A stretch of DNA of 43,113 nt from Neorhizobium sp. SHOUNA12A. GTDB taxonomy: Bacteria > Pseudomonadota > Alphaproteobacteria > Rhizobiales > Rhizobiaceae. The first letter of the stretch is position 1. Each line of letters begins with the position of its first letter. Both the position numbers and the translations under genes were made by a program. Of this stretch, positions 18,576 through 25,534 are shown piece by piece. The notes under the pieces were generated by a model. That model ran no database searches and had not been told where the DNA came from. It saw only the letters and a program-made list of their open reading frames with translations. The stretch spans positions 1 through 43,113 of the forward strand of contig NZ_JALBGV010000052.1 of NCBI RefSeq assembly GCF_023006505.1. Direction: 5' to 3'.

Positions 18576-18603
18576 AACGCGCGGGTGTTGCCACCCGCGC
18601 GTT
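18576..18603 (-). terminator. Rho-independent terminator for the amidohydrolase gene
   Basis: A perfect 12-bp GC-rich stem (18576-18587 with 18592-18603) has a 4-nt loop. On the minus strand it is followed by TTTTT, which overlaps the stop of the plus-strand gene. It ends the amidohydrolase transcript and may partly stop the opposing one. Confidence 0.85.
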
Positions 18604-18627
18604 CGATAATTCCGAAAACCGGATCGT

Positions 18628-19641
18628 TTACTTCAGGCCGAGAAGCTTCTTGGCATTGCCCTCGTAGATCTTCTGGCGGGTGGCATCGGAGATGTCCATG
18701 TTGTCGAGCACCTTGATGGTCTCGCGGATGTACATCGGGCCGCCTTCCGGATCGAACGGCGCGTCGGACGCGAAAAGCACCCGGTCTTCACCGAAAAATT
18801 CGATGGCGTGCTCGATGGCCTTGGTCGAACCGAAGCTCGCCGTGTCCGCATAAAATTCCTTGAAATATTCGAGATGCGGGCGCTCCAGCGCCTTCAGCAC
18901 GGTGGAGAGGTCGCGGTCGGATGTGCGCTTGCCCATCTGGTCCCAGCCGGCACCGACGCGGCCTTCGAAGAAGGGCACCATGCCGCCGGCGTGGTGGGTG
19001 ACGACCTTGAGACCCTTGTACTTGTCGAAGATGCGCGAGAAGACGAGGCGCGCCATTGCCGCCGAGGTTTCATACGGCCAGCCGAAGGTCCAGAAGATCT
19101 CGTATTCCGAACGGTCTTCGGTCAGGTAGTCCGGGAAGTTGGCACCACGTGACGGGTGGAGGAAGACCGGCTTGCCGGACTTTGCCATATATTCGAAGAA
19201 GGGCTCGAACTGCGGCAGGTCGAGCGGCTTGCCGCTGTAGTTGGTGAAGATCTGGACCGCGCAGGCGCCGAGATCTTCGACGACCCGCTTGGTTTCCGCC
19301 ATCATCCATTCCTGGTTTTCCATCGGCACGGTGGCGATGAAGGCCGGGAAGCGTTCCGGATATTTGTCGCACAGTTCCTTCTGGGAATCGTTGCCGATCC
19401 GGCCGAGGTCATAGGCGCGCTCGGGGCCGGCCAGCTTTTCAAGCGGCGGAGAAGCGAGCGACAGGACCTGCTGATAGTCGCCGCCGAACATGTCCATCAC
19501 CTGGAAACGACGGTCGAGATCGGTCATCATCGGCACCGCGCCGCTGCGCATGGTGACGTCGGTCATCGTGCCGATATAGCCGATCAGCTTGTCGAAAAAG
19601 GGCTTTGGCCAGATATGGTTGAAAGCGTCGATCTTCTTCAT
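18628..19641 (-). CDS. Amidohydrolase-2 superfamily protein (COG2159-like decarboxylase/hydrolase)
   Basis: A 337-aa TIM-barrel metal enzyme of the ACMSD/gamma-resorcylate decarboxylase group, which also includes lignin-pathway enzymes such as LigW (decarboxylase), LigJ (hydratase) and LigY (C-C hydrolase). Candidate metal ligands are His9, His162, His216/His217 (THHAGG) and Asp293 (ASDAPF). The first histidine of the family's HxH motif is Phe7 (DAFNHI), an unusual feature. It ends with the family block YEGNAKKLLGL. Beside the LigM/GalB/LigK/GalD genes it probably acts on an aromatic acid or a ring-cleavage product, for example as lactone hydrolase, hydratase or decarboxylase. It has its own terminator and upstream region, so it is likely a monocistronic member of the regulon. 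Confidence 0.87.
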   Translation of the reverse strand: MKKIDAFNHIWPKPFFDKLIGYIGTMTDVTMRSGAVPMMTDLDRRFQVMDMFGGDYQQVLSLASPPLEKLAGPERAYDLGRIGNDSQKELCDKYPERFPAFIATVPMENQEWMMAETKRVVEDLGACAVQIFTNYSGKPLDLPQFEPFFEYMAKSGKPVFLHPSRGANFPDYLTEDRSEYEIFWTFGWPYETSAAMARLVFSRIFDKYKGLKVVTHHAGGMVPFFEGRVGAGWDQMGKRTSDRDLSTVLKALERPHLEYFKEFYADTASFGSTKAIEHAIEFFGEDRVLFASDAPFDPEGGPMYIRETIKVLDNMDISDATRQKIYEGNAKKLLGLK

Positions 19642-19736
19642 GGAATGCTCCTCCTGTCTATCCCTGCTACGGCACCGCGAACTTAAGGGAAGTTCAGTGC
19701 CCCCGAGGGGTTTAAAAAATCCGCGAGCCGAGCGAT

Positions 19737-19750
19737 GTCGAGATCTCGAC
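19737..19750. promoter_or_regulatory. Perfect 14-bp palindrome upstream of the amidohydrolase gene
   Basis: GTCGAGATCTCGAC is fully self-complementary. It sits about 96 bp upstream of the amidohydrolase start and 68 bp downstream of the IclR stop, a plausible operator position. No other copy was noticed in the window. Confidence 0.4.
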
Positions 19751-19817
19751 CATGCTCCGTCGCGGCAAAATGCGAAGACGGTCGCCGAAAGTCAACACAT
19801 TTTCTTGCAATATGAGA

Positions 19818-20597
19818 TTATCGGCTTGAAATTCTATGTCGATGCGAGGCGAGCGCGGCGGTGATCTCGCCGGCTGCAAACAAGACTTCCCGGCCGATCT
19901 CCTCCACGGTGGAGCCGCCGACCTGATCTTGAGCGATCGTTACGGAAAAGCTGGCGATGGGGCTCTGGCCCGCATCGAAGATAGGCGCTGCGAAACCGAC
20001 GACGCCCGGCGTCACTTCGCCATGGGCCACGGCGTAACCCTTCTTACGCACCGACTTCAGCCCGTCCAGGACAGCTTCCACCGTATCGCCGGCGCCTGCC
20101 GCCTGCCAGTCGTCGAGCGTACGGTTGATCAGCGGCAGCAGATTGCGGCGCGGCAGAAAGGCGACGATGGAGCGGCCGATCGCGCCGCGGCTGAGCGGCA
20201 TCGGCCGTCCGCGCGGATAGCTGCTGATCGCCTCGCGGCTGGAACTGATCGAATCGACACAGAGGATCTTTTCACCGTACCAGCGCACCAGAAGCGCCGT
20301 GCATTCGTATCGACCGGTGAGCTTCTGGAGATAGGGCGCGCCGGACAGGATCAGATTGTCCGACTTCCGCAGCAGATAATCCATCTCCACCACCCTTGGT
20401 CCCAGGGTGAAGCCGGTATTCGGCATGGAGGTGAGGAAACCGCTGTCTTTCAGGATCTTCAGGTAGCGATAGAGCGTCGGCCGGCTATAGCCCAGCTCCT
20501 CCATCAGCTCTTCCGGCGTCCATTCCAGACGGTCCTCGGTAAAAACCTCAAGCACTGCCTGAAGGCGTTCGAGACTGTTGACGGCCTTTTTTCTCAA
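19818..20597 (-). CDS. IclR-family transcriptional regulator
   Basis: About 259 aa. The winged HTH (WTPEELMEELGYSRPTLYRYLKIL) is at about residues 18-45, followed by a GAF-like effector domain (RPMPLSRGAIGRSIVAFLP; KGYAVAHGEVTPGVVGFAAP). I chose the TTG at 20597 because GGGAG lies 6 nt upstream and the protein then starts just before the HTH, as usual. The frame stays open to another TTG at 20687, adding 30 residues of low-conservation sequence. It sits between the amidohydrolase and the LysR gene on the same strand and probably governs the local aromatic genes. The effector is unknown. Confidence 0.88.
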   Translation of the reverse strand: MRKKAVNSLERLQAVLEVFTEDRLEWTPEELMEELGYSRPTLYRYLKILKDSGFLTSMPNTGFTLGPRVVEMDYLLRKSDNLILSGAPYLQKLTGRYECTALLVRWYGEKILCVDSISSSREAISSYPRGRPMPLSRGAIGRSIVAFLPRRNLLPLINRTLDDWQAAGAGDTVEAVLDGLKSVRKKGYAVAHGEVTPGVVGFAAPIFDAGQSPIASFSVTIAQDQVGGSTVEEIGREVLFAAGEITAALASHRHRISSR

Positions 20598-20693
20598 AGA
20601 TGCTCCCGCTCTTTCCTGACGGCGCGCGACATCAGACCGGCCGGACCTATGCGGCAATAACGATAACTGCGAAAACTGCAATGGCAAGTGGCG

Positions 20694-21944
20694 CTACTCG
20701 GCGGCGTTCAGCGAAGGCAAGCAACTGCCGTCGGCAGCGCTGACCGTGTCTTCCGTCGCGACCACCCGCCGGATCGCTGCCAGATATTCCGCCTGGAGAG
20801 CGGTCGACTGCCAATTGCGGCGGGTGGTGATGCCGATCGACAACGGCTTTCCCGGCACTTCGTAATTCAGAAGCGTCAGGAACCCAGCCTTCAATTCGTG
20901 CCGGAGTTGATGACGGGACAGCAGCGCCAGCCGGTCCGTCTGCATCAGGATGCCGCGCAACGCCGTCAGCGAGCCGGTCTCAACCGTTCCCTGAGTCTGC
21001 GGTCCATCCGGAAACGCTGCCGCCAGGGCATCGAACGTTCTGCGGTTGGGGGTGCCCTTGCGGGCCACGACCCATGGGTAGGAAGCAAGTTCGGTTGCCG
21101 AGACATCCGCCTTGCCGGACAGCGGATGACCGGCACCGGCGACAACCGCGAGGCGGAAATCGAAAAGCGGCTCCTGAACTAGCGACGGCGTCAGACGGCT
21201 GCGCAACGCGCCGATCAGAAAATCGATATGTCCCATCTCCAGATCGCTGAGGAGCTGTTCGTAGCTGCCTTCGAGGATCTCGAACCGTGCCAGCGGATGG
21301 GTGAGGGCCAGCGAAGCAATAGCATCGGGCACGATGGTGGTACGCGCCATCGGCAGCGCGCCGATCGATACAAGGCCATCGAACTTGCCGCGCAGCTCCT
21401 GCACTTCCTCGGTGGCGTTGCCGAGTTCCTTTAGCGAAAGGCCGGCCCAGCGGGCAACGGCACGGCCGGCGCTGGTGAACCTCGTCGCCCGGCCGTCGGC
21501 CTCGAAAAGGTTTGTGCCGAGGATCGCTTCTGCGTTGCGAGCGGTGCGTTGAACCGCAGCACCCGATTGTTCGAGGATGCGCGCGGCACCCGGAAAGCCG
21601 CCGGTCTGGGCAAAGGCCTGCAGGGCGCGCAGGTGGGAAATCGTCAGCCGCCCATCCGCGCCGGAGCCGCGCGACCCGGAATCCGCCTGGAGTTTCTGGC
21701 AGCCGGTCCGGATAAGATCGAGCGCCCTCAGCGATCGGGCCTGGACGACGCGCCCCTCGGGCGTCGCCATCGCATGCCCGGGACCGCGTTCGAGAAGCTT
21801 GGTGCCGAAAAGTTCTTCAAGCCGGGAAATCGCCTGCGATGCCGCCGGCTGGGTCACCCCCACGATATCGGCCGCCTGCGTCAGCGAGCCGGTGCGCAGG
21901 CAGGCGCAGAAAAGACGGATATGGCGCAGATTGGGATAGTCCAC
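20694..21944 (-). CDS. LysR-type regulator with two tandem HTH domains
   Basis: A 416-aa protein, about 110 residues longer than a normal LysR regulator. Residues 4-60 are a standard LysR HTH (FCACLRTGSLTQAADIVGVTQ then PAASQAISRLEELFG). Residues about 100-160 repeat the same plan in diverged form (LRALQAFAQTGGFPGAARIL, then VQRTARNAEAILGTNLFE, then TSAGRAV). The periplasmic-binding-like effector domain fills about 190-390 (GLVSIGALPMARTTIVPDAI; HIDFLIGAL). The GTG at 21944 is preferred: GGAGG lies 8 nt upstream, whereas an in-frame TTG at 21965 lacks one. Double-HTH LysR proteins exist in rhizobia (GbpR-like), so this is uncommon rather than unique. It is upstream of the IclR gene. Confidence 0.9.
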   Translation of the reverse strand: MDYPNLRHIRLFCACLRTGSLTQAADIVGVTQPAASQAISRLEELFGTKLLERGPGHAMATPEGRVVQARSLRALDLIRTGCQKLQADSGSRGSGADGRLTISHLRALQAFAQTGGFPGAARILEQSGAAVQRTARNAEAILGTNLFEADGRATRFTSAGRAVARWAGLSLKELGNATEEVQELRGKFDGLVSIGALPMARTTIVPDAIASLALTHPLARFEILEGSYEQLLSDLEMGHIDFLIGALRSRLTPSLVQEPLFDFRLAVVAGAGHPLSGKADVSATELASYPWVVARKGTPNRRTFDALAAAFPDGPQTQGTVETGSLTALRGILMQTDRLALLSRHQLRHELKAGFLTLLNYEVPGKPLSIGITTRRNWQSTALQAEYLAAIRRVVATEDTVSAADGSCLPSLNAAE

Positions 21945-22025
21945 GTATCTGTCCTCCCCTGCCAATCTCCTCCCGGCAGCGGGTCGAAACGGTGCAAGCC
22001 CAGCACTTGCCCCGTTTCGGTTAAG

Positions 22026-22949
22026 TCACAATGCGATGCTGCGCTCGCCGGTCAGCTGTTCGTTCATCCATTCGGCACTGGCACGGATGCCGCCGAGCGG
22101 GAAGACATGGATCTGCTGGATCAGACTTTCCGGGTGGGAAGCCTTGTAGTTGGCGATGTCGGTCAGCACTTCAGTCGGCTCGTAGGGAACCAGGAGCTTG
22201 CTGAGATCCATCGCGCGCTTCTGCAGCACGCTGAGCGAGGGGCCAACGCCGCAGGCGATCGCAAACTTGATGAGCGTCTGCAGTTTGGTCGGGCCGGCAA
22301 TACCGAGATGGATCGGCAGCTTGACGCCGGCGGCAGCAATACGCTCCGCCCAGGCGATCACCGGCTTGGCATCGAAGGCGAACTGGGTGGCGATCGCCAT
22401 CTCCGCATCGGTGCGCTCGGAATAGGCCTGCTTGAACTTCAACGCCTCGTCGACGATCCTGTGACCGCCATCCTTGTCGATGTCCTTGTTGCCTTCTGGG
22501 TGGCCGGCGACATGCAGCCGCTTGAAGCCGTAGCGGTCGAACAGGCCGGTCTCGATCAGCTGGATGGAACTGTCGAAATCGCCCGCGGGCGTCGATACGC
22601 CGCCGCCGAGTAGCAGTGCCTGTTCCACGCCCGCCTCGTTTCTGTAGCGCTTGATCCAGTCCTCCAGGATCGCATGGCTTGCAATGATGCGGGAGGGAAA
22701 ATGCGGCATGACGGGGAAGCCGTCTTCGTGCAAGCGCCTTGCGGTCTGCACCATGTCCTCGATCGGCGTCCCGTCGATATGGGCGATATAGACCCGCGTG
22801 CCCTTCGGCAGCAGTGTCTTGAAATCTTCGATCTTGGCCGCCGTGCGCGGCATGACTTCGATGGAGTAGCCGTCGATAAGGTCCCTGAAGCTGGCCGGCT
22901 CCACGGACTTCTCTTCCTGCTTGCTCCTGAACAAATTTAAAAGTGCCAT
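22026..22949 (-). CDS. metF: Methylenetetrahydrofolate reductase (MetF family)
   Basis: A 307-aa cytoplasmic flavoprotein of the MetF TIM-barrel family, interconverting 5-methyl-THF and 5,10-methylene-THF. Family blocks seen are SIEVMPRTAAKIEDF near the start, the VYIAHIDGTPIEDM segment, VMPHFPSRII, LLLGGGVSTPAGDF and the AIATQFAFDAKPVIAWAERI region. The ATG at 22949 follows a strong GGGGGGAGGA site. It lies just downstream of ligM: LigM makes 5-methyl-THF from aryl methyl ethers, so MetF running in reverse would regenerate the C1 pool. In Sphingobium SYK-6, ligM is likewise clustered with folate genes. This is probably a dedicated second copy, not the methionine-biosynthetic metF. Two hairpins separate it from ligM. 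Confidence 0.9.
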   Translation of the reverse strand: MALLNLFRSKQEEKSVEPASFRDLIDGYSIEVMPRTAAKIEDFKTLLPKGTRVYIAHIDGTPIEDMVQTARRLHEDGFPVMPHFPSRIIASHAILEDWIKRYRNEAGVEQALLLGGGVSTPAGDFDSSIQLIETGLFDRYGFKRLHVAGHPEGNKDIDKDGGHRIVDEALKFKQAYSERTDAEMAIATQFAFDAKPVIAWAERIAAAGVKLPIHLGIAGPTKLQTLIKFAIACGVGPSLSVLQKRAMDLSKLLVPYEPTEVLTDIANYKASHPESLIQQIHVFPLGGIRASAEWMNEQLTGERSIAL

Positions 22950-22982
22950 TGTTGATCCTCCCCCCGTTTAGCCAATGAAAAA

Positions 22983-23000
22983 CGTCCGGTCAGACGGACG
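22983..23000 (-). terminator. Hairpin with T tract in the ligM-metF gap
   Basis: CGTCCG (22983-22988) pairs with CGGACG (22995-23000) around a 6-nt loop. Read on the minus strand it is followed directly by TTTTT, the form of an intrinsic terminator. It comes after ligM and about 35 bp before the metF start codon, so it could lower or gate metF read-through. Confidence 0.6.
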
Positions 23001-23005
23001 GAGCG

Positions 23006-23034
23006 GCGTGCGAGAACAACCCGTTCTCGCACGC
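23006..23034 (-). terminator. Strong 12-bp hairpin just after ligM
   Basis: A perfect 12-bp inverted repeat (23006-23017 with 23023-23034), 5-nt loop, begins 7 bp after the ligM stop. There is no T tract of its own; it precedes the hairpin at 22983-23000. Likely roles are protection of the ligM mRNA 3' end or part of a tandem terminator. Confidence 0.65.
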
Positions 23035-23041
23035 CCATTGC

Positions 23042-24454
23042 TTAGAGGGCCTTCTTTGTGCGCCAGCTTTCGGCGTAATTTTCACGCGCTTCCTGAGCGT
23101 AGGGCACGGCTGCGACGCGAACGCGGATCTCGGCCTGCTTATGGCCCTGCTCGACCGAGGTCTTGGAAGTACCGCCATCCGGCTCGCCCCAGATGAGCGT
23201 CAGGATGTCGTTTTCCTCGATGTCGGCATCGACGACGCCGAGCGACAGCATGGAACGCTCGTTGTAGCTATAGCCGTTGAACATCGACAGGCCGACGACC
23301 TTGCCATCCTTCAGAACCTTGTCGAAGCTCGACGAAGCATAGTTGGAGAGCGGGAAGTCGATCCACTTGGCGGCCTGTTCGCCGGGCTGGAAAGCCGAAG
23401 CGATAACCTTGACGACGTCGTCGGAATTCCACTCGAAGGTGACCTTGCGGCGCTGCGGGGTCGCCTTCTGCTTTTCGACGGCCGCGCGGCCGACGAAGTC
23501 GTGGTCGAACTTGACGTAGACGCCGTAACCCAGTTCGTAAGGGTTCAGGTAGTAGTCTTCGATCTTGTCGGAGACGTAGCTGCCGCCGATCGAGCCCGAA
23601 GCTTCGTAGCTCTGGGCAGAAAGCCAGTCGCGATAGGCCTGCAGTTCGTCACCGGTGTAGATCGCCGGAAGCGGCGACGGGATCCAGCCGGACTCCAGCG
23701 TGTTGGTGGCATAGGCGCGGCTGCCGACGGGGCGCAGATCGACGCCGGCTTCTTCAGCAGCCTTGATGATGGCGGCGCGAACTTCGTCCTTCTCCGCATA
23801 CGGACCCCAGATTTCGAGACCCGGAGCGCCGGCCATGCCGTGACGCAGAGCCTGGACCTTGCGGCCGCCGACCTTGATCCAGTCGACGTGGAAGAACTTG
23901 ATTTCCGGAATCGGGCCGCCGTTCATCTTTTCAAAGACCTTCGGCGCATCCGGACCCTGGATCTGGAAGCGGTAGTGGATGCGGGTGACGAGCTTGCCGT
24001 CCGGACGCGAAGGCGAACGCGGGTCGTGGGTCAGCTTCACGTTATATTTGCCGAGCGACGCGTTGTAGAGCAGCCAGTTGGCGGTCGGCGCGCGGCCGAC
24101 GAGGACGAACTTTTCTTCCGTTTCGCGGAAGATGATCATGTCGCCGATAACATGGCCGGCAGGCGTGACCGGAACGTAGTGCTTGGCGCGGTCGACGCCG
24201 AAATTGGCAAAGCTGTTGATCGACAGGCTTTCAAGGAACTTGGCGGCGTCCGGGCCTTCGACGACGAGTTCGTCCATGTGATGCGACTGGTCGAAAAGAA
24301 CGGCGCCCTCACGCCATGCAGCCTGTTCGGAACGCCAGTTGGAAAATTCCGGAGCCACGACCGGGTATACATAGATGCCGGTCTTGGAGTTGCGCAGATG
24401 CTCGACGGTGTTGCCCGCATCCTTCAAAACTTGAGTGAGATTGGCCTGAGTCAC
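23042..24454 (-). CDS. ligM: Tetrahydrofolate-dependent aryl O-demethylase (vanillate/3-O-methylgallate), LigM family
   Basis: A 470-aa GcvT-fold enzyme that moves the methyl of an aromatic methoxy group to THF, giving a phenol plus 5-methyl-THF. From memory of Sphingobium LigM (471 aa) the match runs end to end: GNTVEHLRNS near the start, VYPVVAPEFSNWR, the FQIQGP block, LRHGMAGAPGLEIWGPY, TLESGWIPSPLPAIYTG, DHDFVGR and MFNGYSYNER. The residues reported as critical in LigM (Tyr31, His60, Arg122, Tyr247) correspond to Tyr30, His59, Arg121 and Tyr248. The GTG at 24454 is chosen: GGGAGG precedes it and the length equals LigM. The frame extends 19 codons further upstream without support. A GTATAC palindrome lies about 40 bp upstream. 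The close relative DesA (syringate) is a less likely alternative. Confidence 0.93.
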   Translation of the reverse strand: MTQANLTQVLKDAGNTVEHLRNSKTGIYVYPVVAPEFSNWRSEQAAWREGAVLFDQSHHMDELVVEGPDAAKFLESLSINSFANFGVDRAKHYVPVTPAGHVIGDMIIFRETEEKFVLVGRAPTANWLLYNASLGKYNVKLTHDPRSPSRPDGKLVTRIHYRFQIQGPDAPKVFEKMNGGPIPEIKFFHVDWIKVGGRKVQALRHGMAGAPGLEIWGPYAEKDEVRAAIIKAAEEAGVDLRPVGSRAYATNTLESGWIPSPLPAIYTGDELQAYRDWLSAQSYEASGSIGGSYVSDKIEDYYLNPYELGYGVYVKFDHDFVGRAAVEKQKATPQRRKVTFEWNSDDVVKVIASAFQPGEQAAKWIDFPLSNYASSSFDKVLKDGKVVGLSMFNGYSYNERSMLSLGVVDADIEENDILTLIWGEPDGGTSKTSVEQGHKQAEIRVRVAAVPYAQEARENYAESWRTKKAL

Positions 24455-24492
24455 GGAATTCCTCCCTGTGGTTTGTCTGTGGCTTGAGATGT

Positions 24493-24506
24493 CGTGTATA
24501 CATGAC
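24493..24506. promoter_or_regulatory. GTATAC-centred palindrome upstream of ligM
   Basis: TCGTGTATACATGA is an almost perfect 14-bp palindrome (one mismatched pair). It lies 39-52 bp upstream of the ligM GTG. The same TGTATACA core recurs upstream of the adjacent GntR gene, so it is a likely operator of that regulator. Such T-rich GTATAC-type sites are typical of FadR-subfamily GntR proteins. Confidence 0.6.
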
Positions 24507-24616
24507 GGCATCGGCAGACAAATTCAAGGGGAAATATTCGGCAGGCTGATGATCGCCTGCGGATAGTAAACCGAAGGCTTCCGGCCATCAAAAACCTTCA
24601 GCGAACACCCGGGCTC

Positions 24617-25351
24617 TCAAGAGTTGAGGAGCACCAGGCCGGGAACGGTCAGCATCAACTCCGGATCCTCGAAGACCGCATATTCGAGGTTCTTGCGGGC
24701 GATGCGGGCGTGCTCGCGGGCGATAAATTCCGCCCTTGCACCTTCACGGCCGGCGATCGCCTGCACCAAAGTGCGATGTTGTTCCTGCGCAATATGCAGC
24801 GACTGACGGAAGGCCGCCACGTGGGCCCGGCCCGACAGGAAAGCCGATGGCGACGCGAACGGCAGCCGTGTCGCGCGCTCGACCTCCCGCTGGATTACCG
24901 TGCTGCCGGAAAGCTCGACCAGCACCACATGAAACTTTGCGTTCGCCTCCGAATAGGCTTCCAGATCCACCTCGTCCGCGGCTTCCCCGAAACAATCGTC
25001 AAGCCGAGCCTGGATTTCCCGAAGCTGGTCCAACCCTGCCTGCGAGACGCCGCGTTCGGCGGCAAGCCGCGCCGCCGTCCCTTCCAGCACGCCGCGCAGC
25101 TCGATCGCATCGACGGCATCGGCATAGGTGAAGCTGCGGACCACGAAACCGCCATTCGCCAACCGGTCGAGCAACCCCTCCTCCGCAAGACGCGACATCA
25201 CTTCGCGCACCGGCGTTCGGGAAATCTGCAGCGTCTCGGCCAGCGACACTTCGAAAAGACGGGTTCCGCCGGGATAGTCGCCGCTCAGGATCTTCTTGCG
25301 CAGCTCCATCAGCGCGCGCATCGTGTGGGTCGTTCTCGAGGTCTCTTCCAA
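24617..25351 (-). CDS. GntR-family regulator (FadR/FCD subfamily)
   Basis: About 244 aa. The N-terminal winged HTH includes LAETLQISRTPVREVMSRLA, the signature of GntR proteins; the C-terminal all-helical FCD domain follows (ELRGVLEGTAARLAAERG, then EANAKFHVVLVELSGS with the metal-ligand-type Asp/His pattern). Starts are uncertain: I favour the TTG at 25351 (AAAGG upstream, protein begins EETSRTTHTM), but the frame is open to 25435. It sits between ligM and the ring-cleavage operon, all on the minus strand. GTATAC palindromes occur upstream of both this gene and ligM, consistent with an autoregulated repressor of aromatic demethylation and cleavage. Confidence 0.9.
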   Translation of the reverse strand: MEETSRTTHTMRALMELRKKILSGDYPGGTRLFEVSLAETLQISRTPVREVMSRLAEEGLLDRLANGGFVVRSFTYADAVDAIELRGVLEGTAARLAAERGVSQAGLDQLREIQARLDDCFGEAADEVDLEAYSEANAKFHVVLVELSGSTVIQREVERATRLPFASPSAFLSGRAHVAAFRQSLHIAQEQHRTLVQAIAGREGARAEFIAREHARIARKNLEYAVFEDPELMLTVPGLVLLNS

Positions 25352-25438
25352 ATCCGCACCTTTGCCTGGAGACAAGCCGGCGCAACCTCCGCCTGTCGAT
25401 CGGCAAATCTTAGCCACATCTGATGGATTGGCCAAGCC

Positions 25439-25450
25439 TCATGTATACAG
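25439..25450. promoter_or_regulatory. TGTATACA site upstream of the GntR gene
   Basis: TCATGTATACAG with core TGTATACA at 25442-25449, matching the site in front of ligM at 8 of 8 core bases. It lies roughly 90 bp upstream of the preferred GntR start and overlaps an alternative upstream start codon, which argues against that longer start. Confidence 0.55.
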
Positions 25451-25503
25451 GGGGTTCAGGCTGTGGATGATGGTGCGGGATTTGGAGCGGAAAAGCATGC
25501 CGC

Positions 25504-25509
25504 GTATAC
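25504..25509. promoter_or_regulatory. Second GTATAC site upstream of the GntR gene
   Basis: CGCGTATACAAG carries the same GTATAC core 61 bp from the previous one, still between the DUF1932 dehydrogenase stop and the GntR gene. Two spaced sites suggest cooperative or looping control. Confidence 0.45.
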
Positions 25510-25534
25510 AAGGCAACGCCCTGAAGACGCGATC

